Source: Brevundimonas aurantiaca
GTDB lineage: Bacteria > Pseudomonadota > Alphaproteobacteria > Caulobacterales > Caulobacteraceae
Assembly (NCBI RefSeq): GCF_014199955.1
Contig: NZ_JACHOQ010000002.1
Coordinates: 1 to 64,000, forward strand
DNA length: 64,000 nucleotides
Reading direction: 5' to 3'
The first letter of the stretch is position 1, and the number at the start of each line of letters is the position of its first letter. Shown here one piece after another: positions 1 through 7,753 of the stretch. Below the pieces are notes generated by a model. That model was not told the DNA's origin, did not search any database, and saw nothing but the letters and a program-made list of their open reading frames with translations. Both the position numbers and the translations under genes were made by a program.

Positions 1-180
1 CACTCACAGCTGGGATGGCTGACGCCGCAGGCTTACGCAGAGGCGCTCACCGGACAGATCGGCCGGTCCGCTGCGCTGGTTGGAGGCTACGCTGAACGGC
101 CTCTTGCCAACCCCACCAACCCCAGTTCAGATCACCAAAGGACTCTCGTTATGGCTGGATGAGAAACGGGGGTCACGTCA
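1..180 (+). mobile_element. Right end of an IS3-family insertion sequence (transposase C-terminus plus terminal repeat)
   Basis: Frame 1 is open from the window edge to a TGA at 160-162 and reads as the C-terminal tail of an IS3-type OrfB integrase. It opens HSQLGWLTPQAYAEAL, equivalent to the conserved HSxLGYxTPxxF region after the DDE domain, and ends RTLVMAG. The stop is followed by GGGGGTCACGTCA ending at 180, which read outward is TGACGTGACCCCC, a typical IS3-family terminal inverted repeat. The catalytic domain and the left end lie outside the window. Receptor coding sequence resumes at 181, so the element appears to have inserted into that gene. The family call rests on the tail motif and the terminal TGA...TCA pattern; the exact IS cannot be named. 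Confidence 0.75.
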
Positions 181-1680
181 GGCGAGTTCGGCGACAGCTG
201 GCGCTGGGGCGCCTACTACAGCCACGGCGAGTTCGAGAATAATATCGATACGCCCGGTTTCCTGCTGAAGACCGAATTCGCCAATGCGGTCGATTCCGTA
301 ATCGATCCCGTGAGCGGTCGAGCCGTCTGCCGCGTGACCCTGACCAATCCCAACTCGGGCTGCGTGCCGATCAATCTCTTTGGCCTGGGCGCGCCGTCTC
401 AGGAAGCCATCGATTATGTCACCGGCACGCCTCAGCAGCGGGCCACCACCAAGCTGGACGTCGCCGGCGTCAGCCTGCGTGGCGAGCCCTTCAGCCTGCC
501 GGCCGGCGACGTGTCGATCGCCGTCGGCCTGGAAGCCCGCAAGGAGCAGACCGATCAGCGCATTGGCGAGCTGGACGCGGCCAAGGCCTTCAAGACGTTC
601 AGCTTCTCGGCCATGTCCGGCGAGTTCAGCGTGAAGGAGGCCTTCGCCGAAGTCCTGGTCCCGATCGTCAAGGATCTGCCGATCCTGAACGACCTGCAGT
701 TCAATGCTGCAGCTCGCATCTCGGACTACGACACCACGGGCTCGATCTGGTCTTGGAAGGTTGGCGCCACCAACGAGTTCTTCCCCGGCTTCCGCGGCCG
801 TGTGACTCAGTCGCGCGATATCCGTTCGGCCAATCTTTCGGAGCTGTTCACCACCACCACCACCGGCTGGAACAACATCAATGACCCGGCCAAGAACGGG
901 GCTTTAGTTTATACGCTGAACAACGGCGGCGGTAATCCCAACCTCCGCCCGGAGACCGCCGATACACTGACCCTGGGCGTCACCTATTCGCCGCCTTCGA
1001 TCCCAGGCCTGAACCTGTCGCTGGATTATTACGACATCAAGATCGACGACGTGATCACGACGATTGCGCCGCAGGATCTGGTCAACCGCTGCTACAACGG
1101 CAACCTCGACCTCTGCTCCAAGGTCGAGCGCGACTCGGCGGGCAATCTGGTCCGCACCATGTCCACCTATGTGAACCTGGCCGAGTACCACACGGACGGG
1201 ATCGACGCCGAGGCCTCCTACGCCTCCGACGCCGACCTCTGGGTTCCGGGCGCGACGGGCCGGGTGATGATGCGCTTGGTCGGCACCTGGGTGAACAGCC
1301 TGACCACGGACGACGGCGTGACCAAGATCGAGTATGTCGAATCCCAGGGCTATTCTTTCGGCCTGGGCGTGCCCAAGCTGCGGGTCAACGCCAGCCTCGG
1401 CTGGAAGGGCGAGGTGTTCGGCGCGAACCTGCGCGCGCGCTACATCTCGGCGGGCGACTACAACAGCACCGTCGCCATCTCGAACAACCACATCGACGCC
1501 TTCACCTATGTCGATCTAGGGCTGACGGCCGACCTGGCGCACTACGGCGCAAACGGGGTCGAGCTGTACGCCAATGCGACCAATCTGTTCGACAAGGACC
1601 CGCCGGTCGGGTCGCTCTATTCGCCGTATTACGACGTCATCGGTCGGTACGTCACGGTTGGCGCGCGGTACCGCTTCTAG
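181..1680 (+). pseudogene. TonB-dependent receptor, C-terminal part, interrupted by IS
   Basis: About 499 codons of the C-terminal beta-barrel of a TonB-dependent outer-membrane receptor. Recognisable barrel segments include SRDIRSANLSELF, NPNLRPETADTLTLGV and the closing ATNLFDKDPP...YVTVGARYRF, which ends in the usual terminal aromatic residue. The frame is open from 181, immediately after the IS end, with no start codon near the junction, so signal peptide, TonB box and plug are missing. An ATG-type start at 310 exists but would begin mid-barrel. The S9 peptidase and amidohydrolase downstream suggest uptake and breakdown of a peptide or amide substrate, which is inference. The receptor is probably non-functional unless the N-terminal half lies upstream and is somehow joined. 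Confidence 0.85.
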
Positions 1681-1698
1681 TTCTGGTTCTGCGCTCCG

Positions 1699-1734
1699 GA
1701 TCGCCGGCCCCGCTCCTCCGTTGGGCCGGCGATC
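1699..1734 (+). terminator. Hairpin terminator after the TonB receptor
   Basis: A perfect 12-bp inverted repeat, GATCGCCGGCCC / GGGCCGGCGATC, with a 12-nt loop starts 19 bases after the receptor stop. A T-rich stretch (ATTTTTC) follows only some distance later, so it is a GC-rich terminator-like hairpin rather than a textbook one. Confidence 0.55.
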
Positions 1735-1772
1735 TCCCCTTCTGCTCCCCCATTTTTCACACGGTCTGTGCC

Positions 1773-3713
1773 ATGATTTCCCGTCTGCCGATGGTTCTCC
1801 TGCTCGCCCTGAGCGTCGCTCCTGCGGCCCTGGCCGAGGCGCCCAAGCCCGCCGCCATCGTCGCCGACGGCCTTCCCGCCGTGCCCGACGATCTGGTCGC
1901 GGCGACCCAGCCCTATCTTCAGACGCGCCGTGCGACCTTCCTGGGCTGGAACGCCGCCGATCAGTCGATGCTGATCAAGACCCGGTTCGGCGCCACGGAT
2001 CAGCTTCACGTCGTCGCCGCTCCTGACGGCGCCCGGACCCAGATCAGTTTCGAGGCCGAGCCGATCCTGGCCGGCGCCCTGTCGCCGAACGGTCAGACCC
2101 TTCTTGTCCAGAAGGACAATGGGGGCGACGAATTCTATCAACTCTACACCCTGGCCGCCGGTCGGTTGAGCTTGATTACGGACGGCAAGAGCCGCAACTG
2201 GTTCGGCGCCTGGAGTCGGGACGGCAAGCGGGTCGGCTACGCCTCATCGCGTCGCAACGGCGCGGACATGGACCTCTATGTGGTCGATCCCTCCGACCCC
2301 TCGACCGACCGTCTGGTGGCCCAGGTGTCCGGCGGCGGCTGGAACATCGCCGACTTCTCCAGGGACGGGACCAAGGCCCTGGTCCTGAACCGGATGTCGA
2401 TCAACAGGGCCGTTGTCTATGAGCTGGACCTCGCCTCGGGCCGGATGACGCCGCTGACCGACCCTGTCGAACAGGTCTCCTATGTCGATCCTCAGTACGG
2501 GCCCGACGGCGCCGTCTGGGCGACCTCGAACAAGGATTCCGACTTCCTGCGTCTGGGGCGGATCGTGCGGAACGGCTTTGTTCCGGTCAGCACTGAAGCT
2601 CGCTGGGATGTCAGCGACTACGCCGTCGCTCCGGACGGCGGCTTCATCGCCTATGCGGTCAACGAGGCTGGGATATCGCGGCTGAAGGTTATGGATGTCG
2701 CGACCGGCGCCGTCCGGGTCGTCACAGGTCTGCCGGAAGGCGTCATCCCCTACAGCATCGGCCCGGCCATCGACATCGCCCCATGGGGCGCGATCGGTCT
2801 CAGCCTGTCGTCCGCGCGCGTCTCCGGCGACGCCTTCTCCGTCGATCCGACCACCCTGGCCGTCACCCAATGGACCTATAGCGAGACGGGCGGTCTGGAC
2901 CCTGCTGTCAACGTCGAGCCGCAACTGGTCGAGGTGAGGAGCTTCGACGGCGAGACGGTGTCCGGCTTCCTCTACCGGCCCGACCCCGCCAAATTCCCCG
3001 GCAAGCGGCCGCTGATTGTCGATATCCACGGCGGTCCTGAAGGCCAGACGCGCCCCGATTTCCTGGGCGCGCAGAACTATCTGTTAAACGAGATGGGCGT
3101 GGCCCTTTTCTTCCCGAACGTGCGCGGCTCGTCCGGCTTCGGCACCCGGTTCGTCAATCTGGACAACGGCCCGTTCCAGCGCGAGAATTCGGTCAAGGAC
3201 ATCGGCGCTTTCCTGGACACGCTCGAGGTCGATCCCACCCTTGACGCCTCGCGCTTCGCCGTCACCGGCGTCTCCTACGGCGGCTACATGTGCTACGCCG
3301 CCGCCGTGCATTACAGCGACCGGCTGAAGGGGGCGAACTGCTATGTCGCCATCTCCAACTTCGTCACCTTCCTAGAAAACACCCAGTCGTATCGCCGCGA
3401 CCTGAGACGGGTGGAATACGGCGACGAACGGGATCCGGCTCAGCGCGCCCAGCTTCACGCCATCTCCCCCCTGACCAGCGTCGACAAGATCACCATTCCG
3501 CTTCTGGTCGCCACCGGTGGAAACGATCCCCGCGTCCCGGCCTCCGAAGCCGACCAGATCGTTAGCGCGGTCCGCAGCCGCGGAGGCACGGCCTGGCACC
3601 TGCTGGCCCAGAACGAGGGCCACGGCTTCCACAAGAAGGAGAACGAGGACTACTATTTCTGGACCAGCCTTCTGTTCTGGAAACAGACCCTGCTGGGCGA
3701 GGCGGCGCGCTAG
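1773..3713 (+). CDS. Secreted S9-family (prolyl oligopeptidase type) serine peptidase
   Basis: 646 residues. A signal peptide is visible (MISRLPMVLLLALSVAPAALA, cleavage about residue 21), then a beta-propeller region (about 40-380) and a C-terminal alpha/beta-hydrolase domain (about 385-646). The nucleophile is Ser501 in GVSYGGY, the acid is probably Asp585 in GGNDPRVP, and the base is His617 in EGHGF, which gives a complete S9 triad. The family cleaves short peptides or removes dipeptides and acyl-amino acids; the exact specificity cannot be read from sequence. It lies 93 bp after the receptor remnant and 24 bp before the amidohydrolase, so these probably formed a scavenging operon in the periplasm. 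Length and motifs are normal. Confidence 0.9.
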   Translation: MISRLPMVLLLALSVAPAALAEAPKPAAIVADGLPAVPDDLVAATQPYLQTRRATFLGWNAADQSMLIKTRFGATDQLHVVAAPDGARTQISFEAEPILAGALSPNGQTLLVQKDNGGDEFYQLYTLAAGRLSLITDGKSRNWFGAWSRDGKRVGYASSRRNGADMDLYVVDPSDPSTDRLVAQVSGGGWNIADFSRDGTKALVLNRMSINRAVVYELDLASGRMTPLTDPVEQVSYVDPQYGPDGAVWATSNKDSDFLRLGRIVRNGFVPVSTEARWDVSDYAVAPDGGFIAYAVNEAGISRLKVMDVATGAVRVVTGLPEGVIPYSIGPAIDIAPWGAIGLSLSSARVSGDAFSVDPTTLAVTQWTYSETGGLDPAVNVEPQLVEVRSFDGETVSGFLYRPDPAKFPGKRPLIVDIHGGPEGQTRPDFLGAQNYLLNEMGVALFFPNVRGSSGFGTRFVNLDNGPFQRENSVKDIGAFLDTLEVDPTLDASRFAVTGVSYGGYMCYAAAVHYSDRLKGANCYVAISNFVTFLENTQSYRRDLRRVEYGDERDPAQRAQLHAISPLTSVDKITIPLLVATGGNDPRVPASEADQIVSAVRSRGGTAWHLLAQNEGHGFHKKENEDYYFWTSLLFWKQTLLGEAAR

Positions 3714-3737
3714 GCGACACGGTTCCAGTCACGCTCC

Positions 3738-4742
3738 ATGTTCTTCAAACGCCTTGTCGCGGCGGGCGCGGCCCTGGTCGTGCTCGCTGCGGCGCCCGCC
3801 ACGTCCCGGACCCGTCCTTTGGTTCGTACCGACCATCATGTCCATGTCCACGCCCCGACCATTCGGGAGATTCTGACGGCCTATTGCGACAGTCCGGGGC
3901 GGATCAGCGCCTGTGATCCAGCCTTCGTCAAACCACTGACGGCCAAAGATCTTCTGGCGGATATGGACCAGACGGGCGTCCAGACGGCTTGGATCATGTC
4001 CACGGCCTATCTGGCCGAGAGCCCGATGATGGTTCCGCCGCTGGCCGACGCGGCCGACCGCGTCCATGCCGCCAACGCCTTCACCGTGGCCATCGCGGCC
4101 GCACATCCCGAGCGGCTGGTCGCCTTCATCTCGGTCAATCCGCTGGCGCCCGAGGCTCTGGCCGAAATCGAAGCGTGGAAAGGCGAGCCTTTTGCAAAGG
4201 GATTGAAGCTGCATCTGACCAACTCGGGCGTAGATCTTCGCGATCCCGGTCAGGTTCGCCGTCTTGCCGCCGTCTTCGACGCCGCCTCGGGCGCCGGCCT
4301 GACCATCATGATCCACATGCGAACCCGCGCCTCCGACTATGGCGCCCAGGATGTGCGCATCTTTGTCGAACAGGTTCTGCCCCATGCTCGCGGCGTCCCG
4401 GTGGTCATCGCCCATTCGGGCGGCTGGGGCGGACTGGATGCGAACACTTGGGACGCGCTGGAGGCCTTCCGGCAGTCGCTGGCGACGGATCCCAAGCGTT
4501 TTCCAGACCTCTATTTCGACCTGGCCCAGGTCTTCAACGCCGACACGCCGCCCGGAGATCGCGAAAGGCTGGTCGATCTGATGCGACGGATCGGCGTCGA
4601 TCGGTTCGTACCAGGATCCGACTGGCCGTTCTCGGGCCCTCTGGACGCCTATCTGAACGACGCCATGGCCTTGTTGCCGCTGACTTCAGACGAGGCCGAG
4701 GCGTTACGGCTGAGGCAGGTCGAGCTAAAAACTGGGGCATAA
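3738..4742 (+). CDS. Secreted amidohydrolase-family metal-dependent hydrolase
   Basis: 334 residues with an N-terminal signal sequence (MFFKRLVAAGAALVVLAAAPATS). The TIM-barrel metal motif follows directly as TDHHVHVHAP near residue 31, a DxHxH pattern. Later motifs fit the amidohydrolase_2 (PF04909) family: a lysine in FAKGLKLHL, a histidine in VVIAHSGGWGG and the metal aspartate in GSDWPFSGP near the C-terminus. Members hydrolyse or decarboxylate cyclic amides, lactones and aromatic acids; the substrate is unknown. A signal peptide is less usual for the family and suggests periplasmic action together with the S9 peptidase 24 bp upstream. The downstream side is the decayed kinase. Confidence 0.8.
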   Translation: MFFKRLVAAGAALVVLAAAPATSRTRPLVRTDHHVHVHAPTIREILTAYCDSPGRISACDPAFVKPLTAKDLLADMDQTGVQTAWIMSTAYLAESPMMVPPLADAADRVHAANAFTVAIAAAHPERLVAFISVNPLAPEALAEIEAWKGEPFAKGLKLHLTNSGVDLRDPGQVRRLAAVFDAASGAGLTIMIHMRTRASDYGAQDVRIFVEQVLPHARGVPVVIAHSGGWGGLDANTWDALEAFRQSLATDPKRFPDLYFDLAQVFNADTPPGDRERLVDLMRRIGVDRFVPGSDWPFSGPLDAYLNDAMALLPLTSDEAEALRLRQVELKTGA

Positions 4743-4820
4743 TCTCCGGGCGGCGTGCGAACCAGGTGGGCAGGGGCGCCCGCAGCCGAACTGAAAGTCC
4801 GGGGTTCAGCGGGACCAGAT

Positions 4821-5429
4821 TCAGGTTCCGCCGATCCGTTCCGCGCGGCGTTTCATGTTTGGCAGGCCCTTGCCGCCATCCCGCAGCCTTGGCGGCAGGC
4901 CCATGCCGTCGTCCGAGACCGATATGACGACGGCCTCGGTCTCGCTCTCAAGGCGGATGTCCACGCGGGACGCCTGGGCGTGTTTGACCGCGTTGGTGAT
5001 CGCCTCCTGAAGAATACGGTAGATGTTGATCCTGGCCTCCGGACTGAAACCCTCGACGGGCGCGCCCGGCGCGGCGGTCCAGGTCAGTTCGATACCCACC
5101 AGACGCAGGCGGGGCGCCATGCGCTCATGGAAAATGGCGATGGCGACCTCCAGCGAGTCATCCACGCCATTCATCGAGTCGATGATCAGCCGCAGATCGT
5201 CGATGGCGATCCGCACGCCCTGGCGCAGGGTTTCGACATCGGGCGCGCCGCCTCTCAACTGGGCCAGCGAGACCAGATGGCCGCCGACTCCGTCGTGCAT
5301 GTCGCGCACCAGGCGCTGGCGCTCTTCGTTGATGGCGATCATCCGCTCCTGCTCTCTGAGGCGCAGTTAGGTGGAGCGGATCTCGGCCTCCTTGAGCTGC
5401 ACCTGTTCCGCCAGACTGTCGCGCGCCAT
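4821..5429 (-). pseudogene. Remnant of a LytS/NarX-type sensor histidine kinase with an in-frame stop
   Basis: In the reverse frame, MARDSLAEQVQLKEAEIRST (from 5429) runs into a TAA and then continues in the same frame as LRLREQERMIAINEERQR. The second part has the HisKA_3 H-box (DMHDGVGGHLVSL), the N-box (EAITNAVKHAQ), the G1 box (SDDGMGLP) and the G2-like GKGLPNMKRRAERIGG. It then stops at 4821-4823, where relatives have a further strand or two. The sensory and membrane region is missing and no response regulator lies beside it. The single premature stop plus a short C-terminus suggests recent decay. An intact 173-residue product from 5342 would hold only dimerisation and ATPase parts. Confidence 0.75.
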
Positions 5430-5544
5430 GGTGGCGCCTCGGCCGGAGCAACCGGCCCTCACAAGGTGTTCGTGTTGGACGACGGTTGAGGGGCGCGCTG
5501 TGGAGCACAACTCAAAGTTTACGTTCTGAGGCCACACCGCCGCC

Positions 5545-6306
5545 ATGACAGGCAAGAACTCCGACTATTCGATAGACGCCTTGTGCCGCGCCAACCGGAC
5601 CTCCGCTCCGGAGGGACGGTTTGAGACTGTGTTGAAATGGATGATGGTGATCGGTGTCGGGGCGCTGATCGTCAAGATACTGGGTGGGCTTCTCGCCCTG
5701 AACGCGGCGACGATCAGAGCGTGGCTCAAGCCGGTCGTTGCCGGAGCCTTCCTGCTGGGGCTCGGTCTCGTGGGCCTAAGCTGGGTCTTCAGCTTCGGCG
5801 TCCTTGTCCGGGAACTTCATGCGAGATCACAGGGGCGGTTCCAGCGCAGCCACGATTTGGCGGCTTCCTTTGCCGGAGAGGTAGCGGATCAGTTCTCGAA
5901 GGACGAGATCACAAGTCGGCTGAAATCCGTGCGTCTCGAGTTGAAGCTCAACGCGCGCACCCCGGACAAGCTACCGATCGCCGTTGGTCTCATCGCGACG
6001 AGCGCGGCCGCCGTACGGTTCATCGTCTCTCCGGAGGGAGAGCTTGCGGTCGGAGCGGCCGCCAATCTCAGGTCCGCCGTGGAAGGGGGCGATCCGGCCG
6101 GGGCCCTCGGCGCGCTCGCCACCGGCCTCGCCCCGGAGCTGGCCATTATCGGGTTCGGCGTCCTGCTCGGCAGCTACATCGTGCGGGGGATGATCCACAC
6201 GGATCACGATCGCCTCCTCAGAACGGAAAGCCTTCTGGAAAGGGCCGAGGCGATCGCCCGTCCGCCCAAGAAGCCCGTCGCCGTCCCATCAAGTCCAGCG
6301 ACATGA
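5545..6306 (+). CDS. Unrecognised membrane protein with four predicted membrane segments
   Basis: 253 residues, not recognised. Hydrophobic segments lie at about 33-53, 62-88, 142-161 and 196-216. A charged cytosolic-type stretch (about 89-140, with LKSVRLELKLNAR) sits between the second and third, and a charged tail (LLRTESLLERAEAIARPPKK) closes the protein. The arrangement of two hydrophobic pairs around a soluble loop recalls proton-channel or stator-like proteins, but I see no diagnostic motif and do not assign that. The start at 5545 has only a weak Shine-Dalgarno. It converges with the secreted protein at 6381-7196, 74 bp away. Codon use looks native and the frame is clean. Confidence 0.7.
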   Translation: MTGKNSDYSIDALCRANRTSAPEGRFETVLKWMMVIGVGALIVKILGGLLALNAATIRAWLKPVVAGAFLLGLGLVGLSWVFSFGVLVRELHARSQGRFQRSHDLAASFAGEVADQFSKDEITSRLKSVRLELKLNARTPDKLPIAVGLIATSAAAVRFIVSPEGELAVGAAANLRSAVEGGDPAGALGALATGLAPELAIIGFGVLLGSYIVRGMIHTDHDRLLRTESLLERAEAIARPPKKPVAVPSSPAT

Positions 6307-6380
6307 CGCGGGAGGGATGACCTGTCGTGGCGCACCAGCGACATCAAGATCGCCGTTCGCGTCGCCTTATGACCAGATGG

Positions 6381-7196
6381 CTAGCGTCGCTGGATCAGGC
6401 GGGGAACGTCATAGCGCTTGCCGTCAAATGAAAGGCGGATCGTGCGAGGCGCGACCGCTTGGTCGGTCGTGCTGCACTCACCGTTCTTGGCCTCCCTAGA
6501 CGTGCTCTGAGTGATCCGCTCCAGCACCGAAATATCCTGCCCCTTCTGGCCCGGGACCATTCGAAGGATTCGCTCGGTCACAACAGTCTCGCCGGCGCAG
6601 GACAGATCCCATTGCCCTTGACTGCGTTCGACGATCAGGTCGTCTAAGACTGGCGCGAGGGCCGCGCCCCGTGGCTCGTAGAGGGACAGCGTGGTTTCCA
6701 TGAACGGGTTCGGGCGCGAACTGCCGACCCATTCGCGTCTCACGCCAAACGCCAGTCGGTCCGGCCCGAAGCGGTATGGCGCAGTGTCGAAAGAAATCCG
6801 GGAAATCCGGACGGCGTCGTCGTCCATGGCGTGGGGGATGCGGAGCCGATGGCGCGGCGTGCCGGTTGGCTCGTCGACGACGAGCACATCAAGATCACCC
6901 AGCGTCGAATCCACGCCAACCTCAGCAATAAGCGGGATGGCGACCAGAAGCAGTCCTGGCCTTCCCCGCCAGCGACGACAGACGATGGCGTGAGGGTTTA
7001 TCGACGAGGGTGAGGGCAGGGTGAGCGTGCGATTTCCAGTTTTCATAGTGCGCTCGCCGTCCGCGACCGCATTGGGGTAGGCTTGACGAACGATCGCCCC
7101 GATGTCCCCGCATTCCTGATCCTGTGCACGCGCGAGCGTCGGCACGCACAGCGCCAACACCAGCGTCGCCACACTCCATCCGCCGACCGCCCGCAT
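6381..7196 (-). CDS. Unrecognised secreted protein
   Basis: 271 residues from the ATG at 7196, chosen because AAGGGAG lies just upstream and a clear signal peptide follows (MRAVGGWSVATLVLALCVPTLARA). An upstream ATG at 7274 would place 26 polar residues ahead of the signal peptide. The mature part has four to five cysteines (ECGDIG, HAIVCRRW, DLSCAGE, NGECSTT), consistent with disulfides in the periplasm, and ends KRYDVPRLIQRR. No catalytic motif is evident and I do not recognise the family. It stands alone on the minus strand between the unknown membrane protein and the kdp leader. Confidence 0.7.
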   Translation of the reverse strand: MRAVGGWSVATLVLALCVPTLARAQDQECGDIGAIVRQAYPNAVADGERTMKTGNRTLTLPSPSSINPHAIVCRRWRGRPGLLLVAIPLIAEVGVDSTLGDLDVLVVDEPTGTPRHRLRIPHAMDDDAVRISRISFDTAPYRFGPDRLAFGVRREWVGSSRPNPFMETTLSLYEPRGAALAPVLDDLIVERSQGQWDLSCAGETVVTERILRMVPGQKGQDISVLERITQSTSREAKNGECSTTDQAVAPRTIRLSFDGKRYDVPRLIQRR

Positions 7197-7565
7197 GGTC
7201 TCTCCCTTCGCAGCTTTTGACAGCCGCTGAACTATGGTCTGCTGCCGATAGATATTGAGCATCGTTTTCGTCACGGAAGTTCCCGGTCAATGGGAAGTCG
7301 GGGCCTTGGCTTGGGGCAAGTGGATCGATCCGTAGGGGACGCCGTCCATCCTCGCAAAAGCGACCAATTCTCCTACGGATCGACGACGGAGACTCCCAAT
7401 GGGAAGCCACGACGCGCTTCTTCGTCCAGGCGATAGGCCTAGTAGGCGACCGGCCGATAGATCCAGGTTTTTATGAATCCTTTAGGCGAAGGGCTGGGAG
7501 TCACATCGCGCCATTATGCGTCTTGATGGTCCTGTCCCGCTCGAACTTTGAGCGAGGAGGCCGAC
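7197..7565. promoter_or_regulatory. Intergenic region before kdp with repeat structure and possible KdpE site
   Basis: 369 bp without a supported gene. It carries the upstream side of the secreted-protein gene, a 15-bp inverted repeat (7325-7339 with 7369-7383, one G-T wobble) bracketed by a 10-bp direct repeat CAATGGGAAG (7288-7297 and 7397-7406), and an A/T-rich block TTTTTATGAATCCTTTA at 7468-7484. That block loosely resembles the T-rich site bound by KdpE in enterobacteria and is a candidate operator. GAGGAGG at 7554-7560 is the ribosome site of the first kdp peptide. Confidence 0.4.
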
Positions 7566-7649
7566 ATGGCCGATGTGATCTTTCTGGCGATCGGGGCAGG
7601 GGCGTTCGCCGTCTTCGCCCTGCTGGCCACAGCGTTGAAACGGGTGTGA
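7566..7649 (+). CDS. 27-residue membrane peptide leading the kdp operon
   Basis: ATG at 7566 is preceded by a near-perfect Shine-Dalgarno (GAGGAGG, 5-nt spacing) and encodes MADVIFLAIGAGAFAVFALL followed by ATALKRV and a stop. This is a single hydrophobic helix with a basic C-terminal end. It ends 2 nt before the start of kdpF, whose own ribosome site is poor, so the two are probably translationally coupled. It looks like a second KdpF-type peptide that might help assemble or stabilise KdpFABC in the membrane; that role is inferred from position and size. It is too short for routine gene calling. Confidence 0.65.
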   Translation: MADVIFLAIGAGAFAVFALLATALKRV

Positions 7650-7651
7650 CG

Positions 7652-7735
7652 ATGATCGCCATGCTCTGGGGGGCGGGGGCGCTGGTCGTCGCCGTTTACA
7701 TGGTCGCGGCGCTGCTGCGGCCCGAGCGGTTCTGA
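7652..7735 (+). CDS. kdpF: KdpF small subunit of the K+-transporting ATPase
   Basis: 27 residues, MIAMLWGAGALVVAVYMVAA then LLRPERF. It is a single transmembrane helix with the LLRPERF ending typical of KdpF. KdpF is a lipid-like subunit that stabilises the KdpABC complex in the inner membrane. It starts 2 nt after the preceding peptide and ends 18 nt before kdpA. The internal ATG at residue 4 is an alternative start. Confidence 0.85.
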   Translation: MIAMLWGAGALVVAVYMVAALLRPERF

Positions 7736-7753
7736 GGAACCGGGACGGATTTC

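Noticed and set aside
310..1680. Full receptor gene starting at 310
   Set aside because: The same frame is open back to 181 with receptor-like sequence, so the start at 310 is only an internal codon of a truncated gene.
4755..5489. 244-codon forward open frame
   Set aside because: It runs opposite to the histidine kinase remnant, whose motifs are clear; this frame is its complement.
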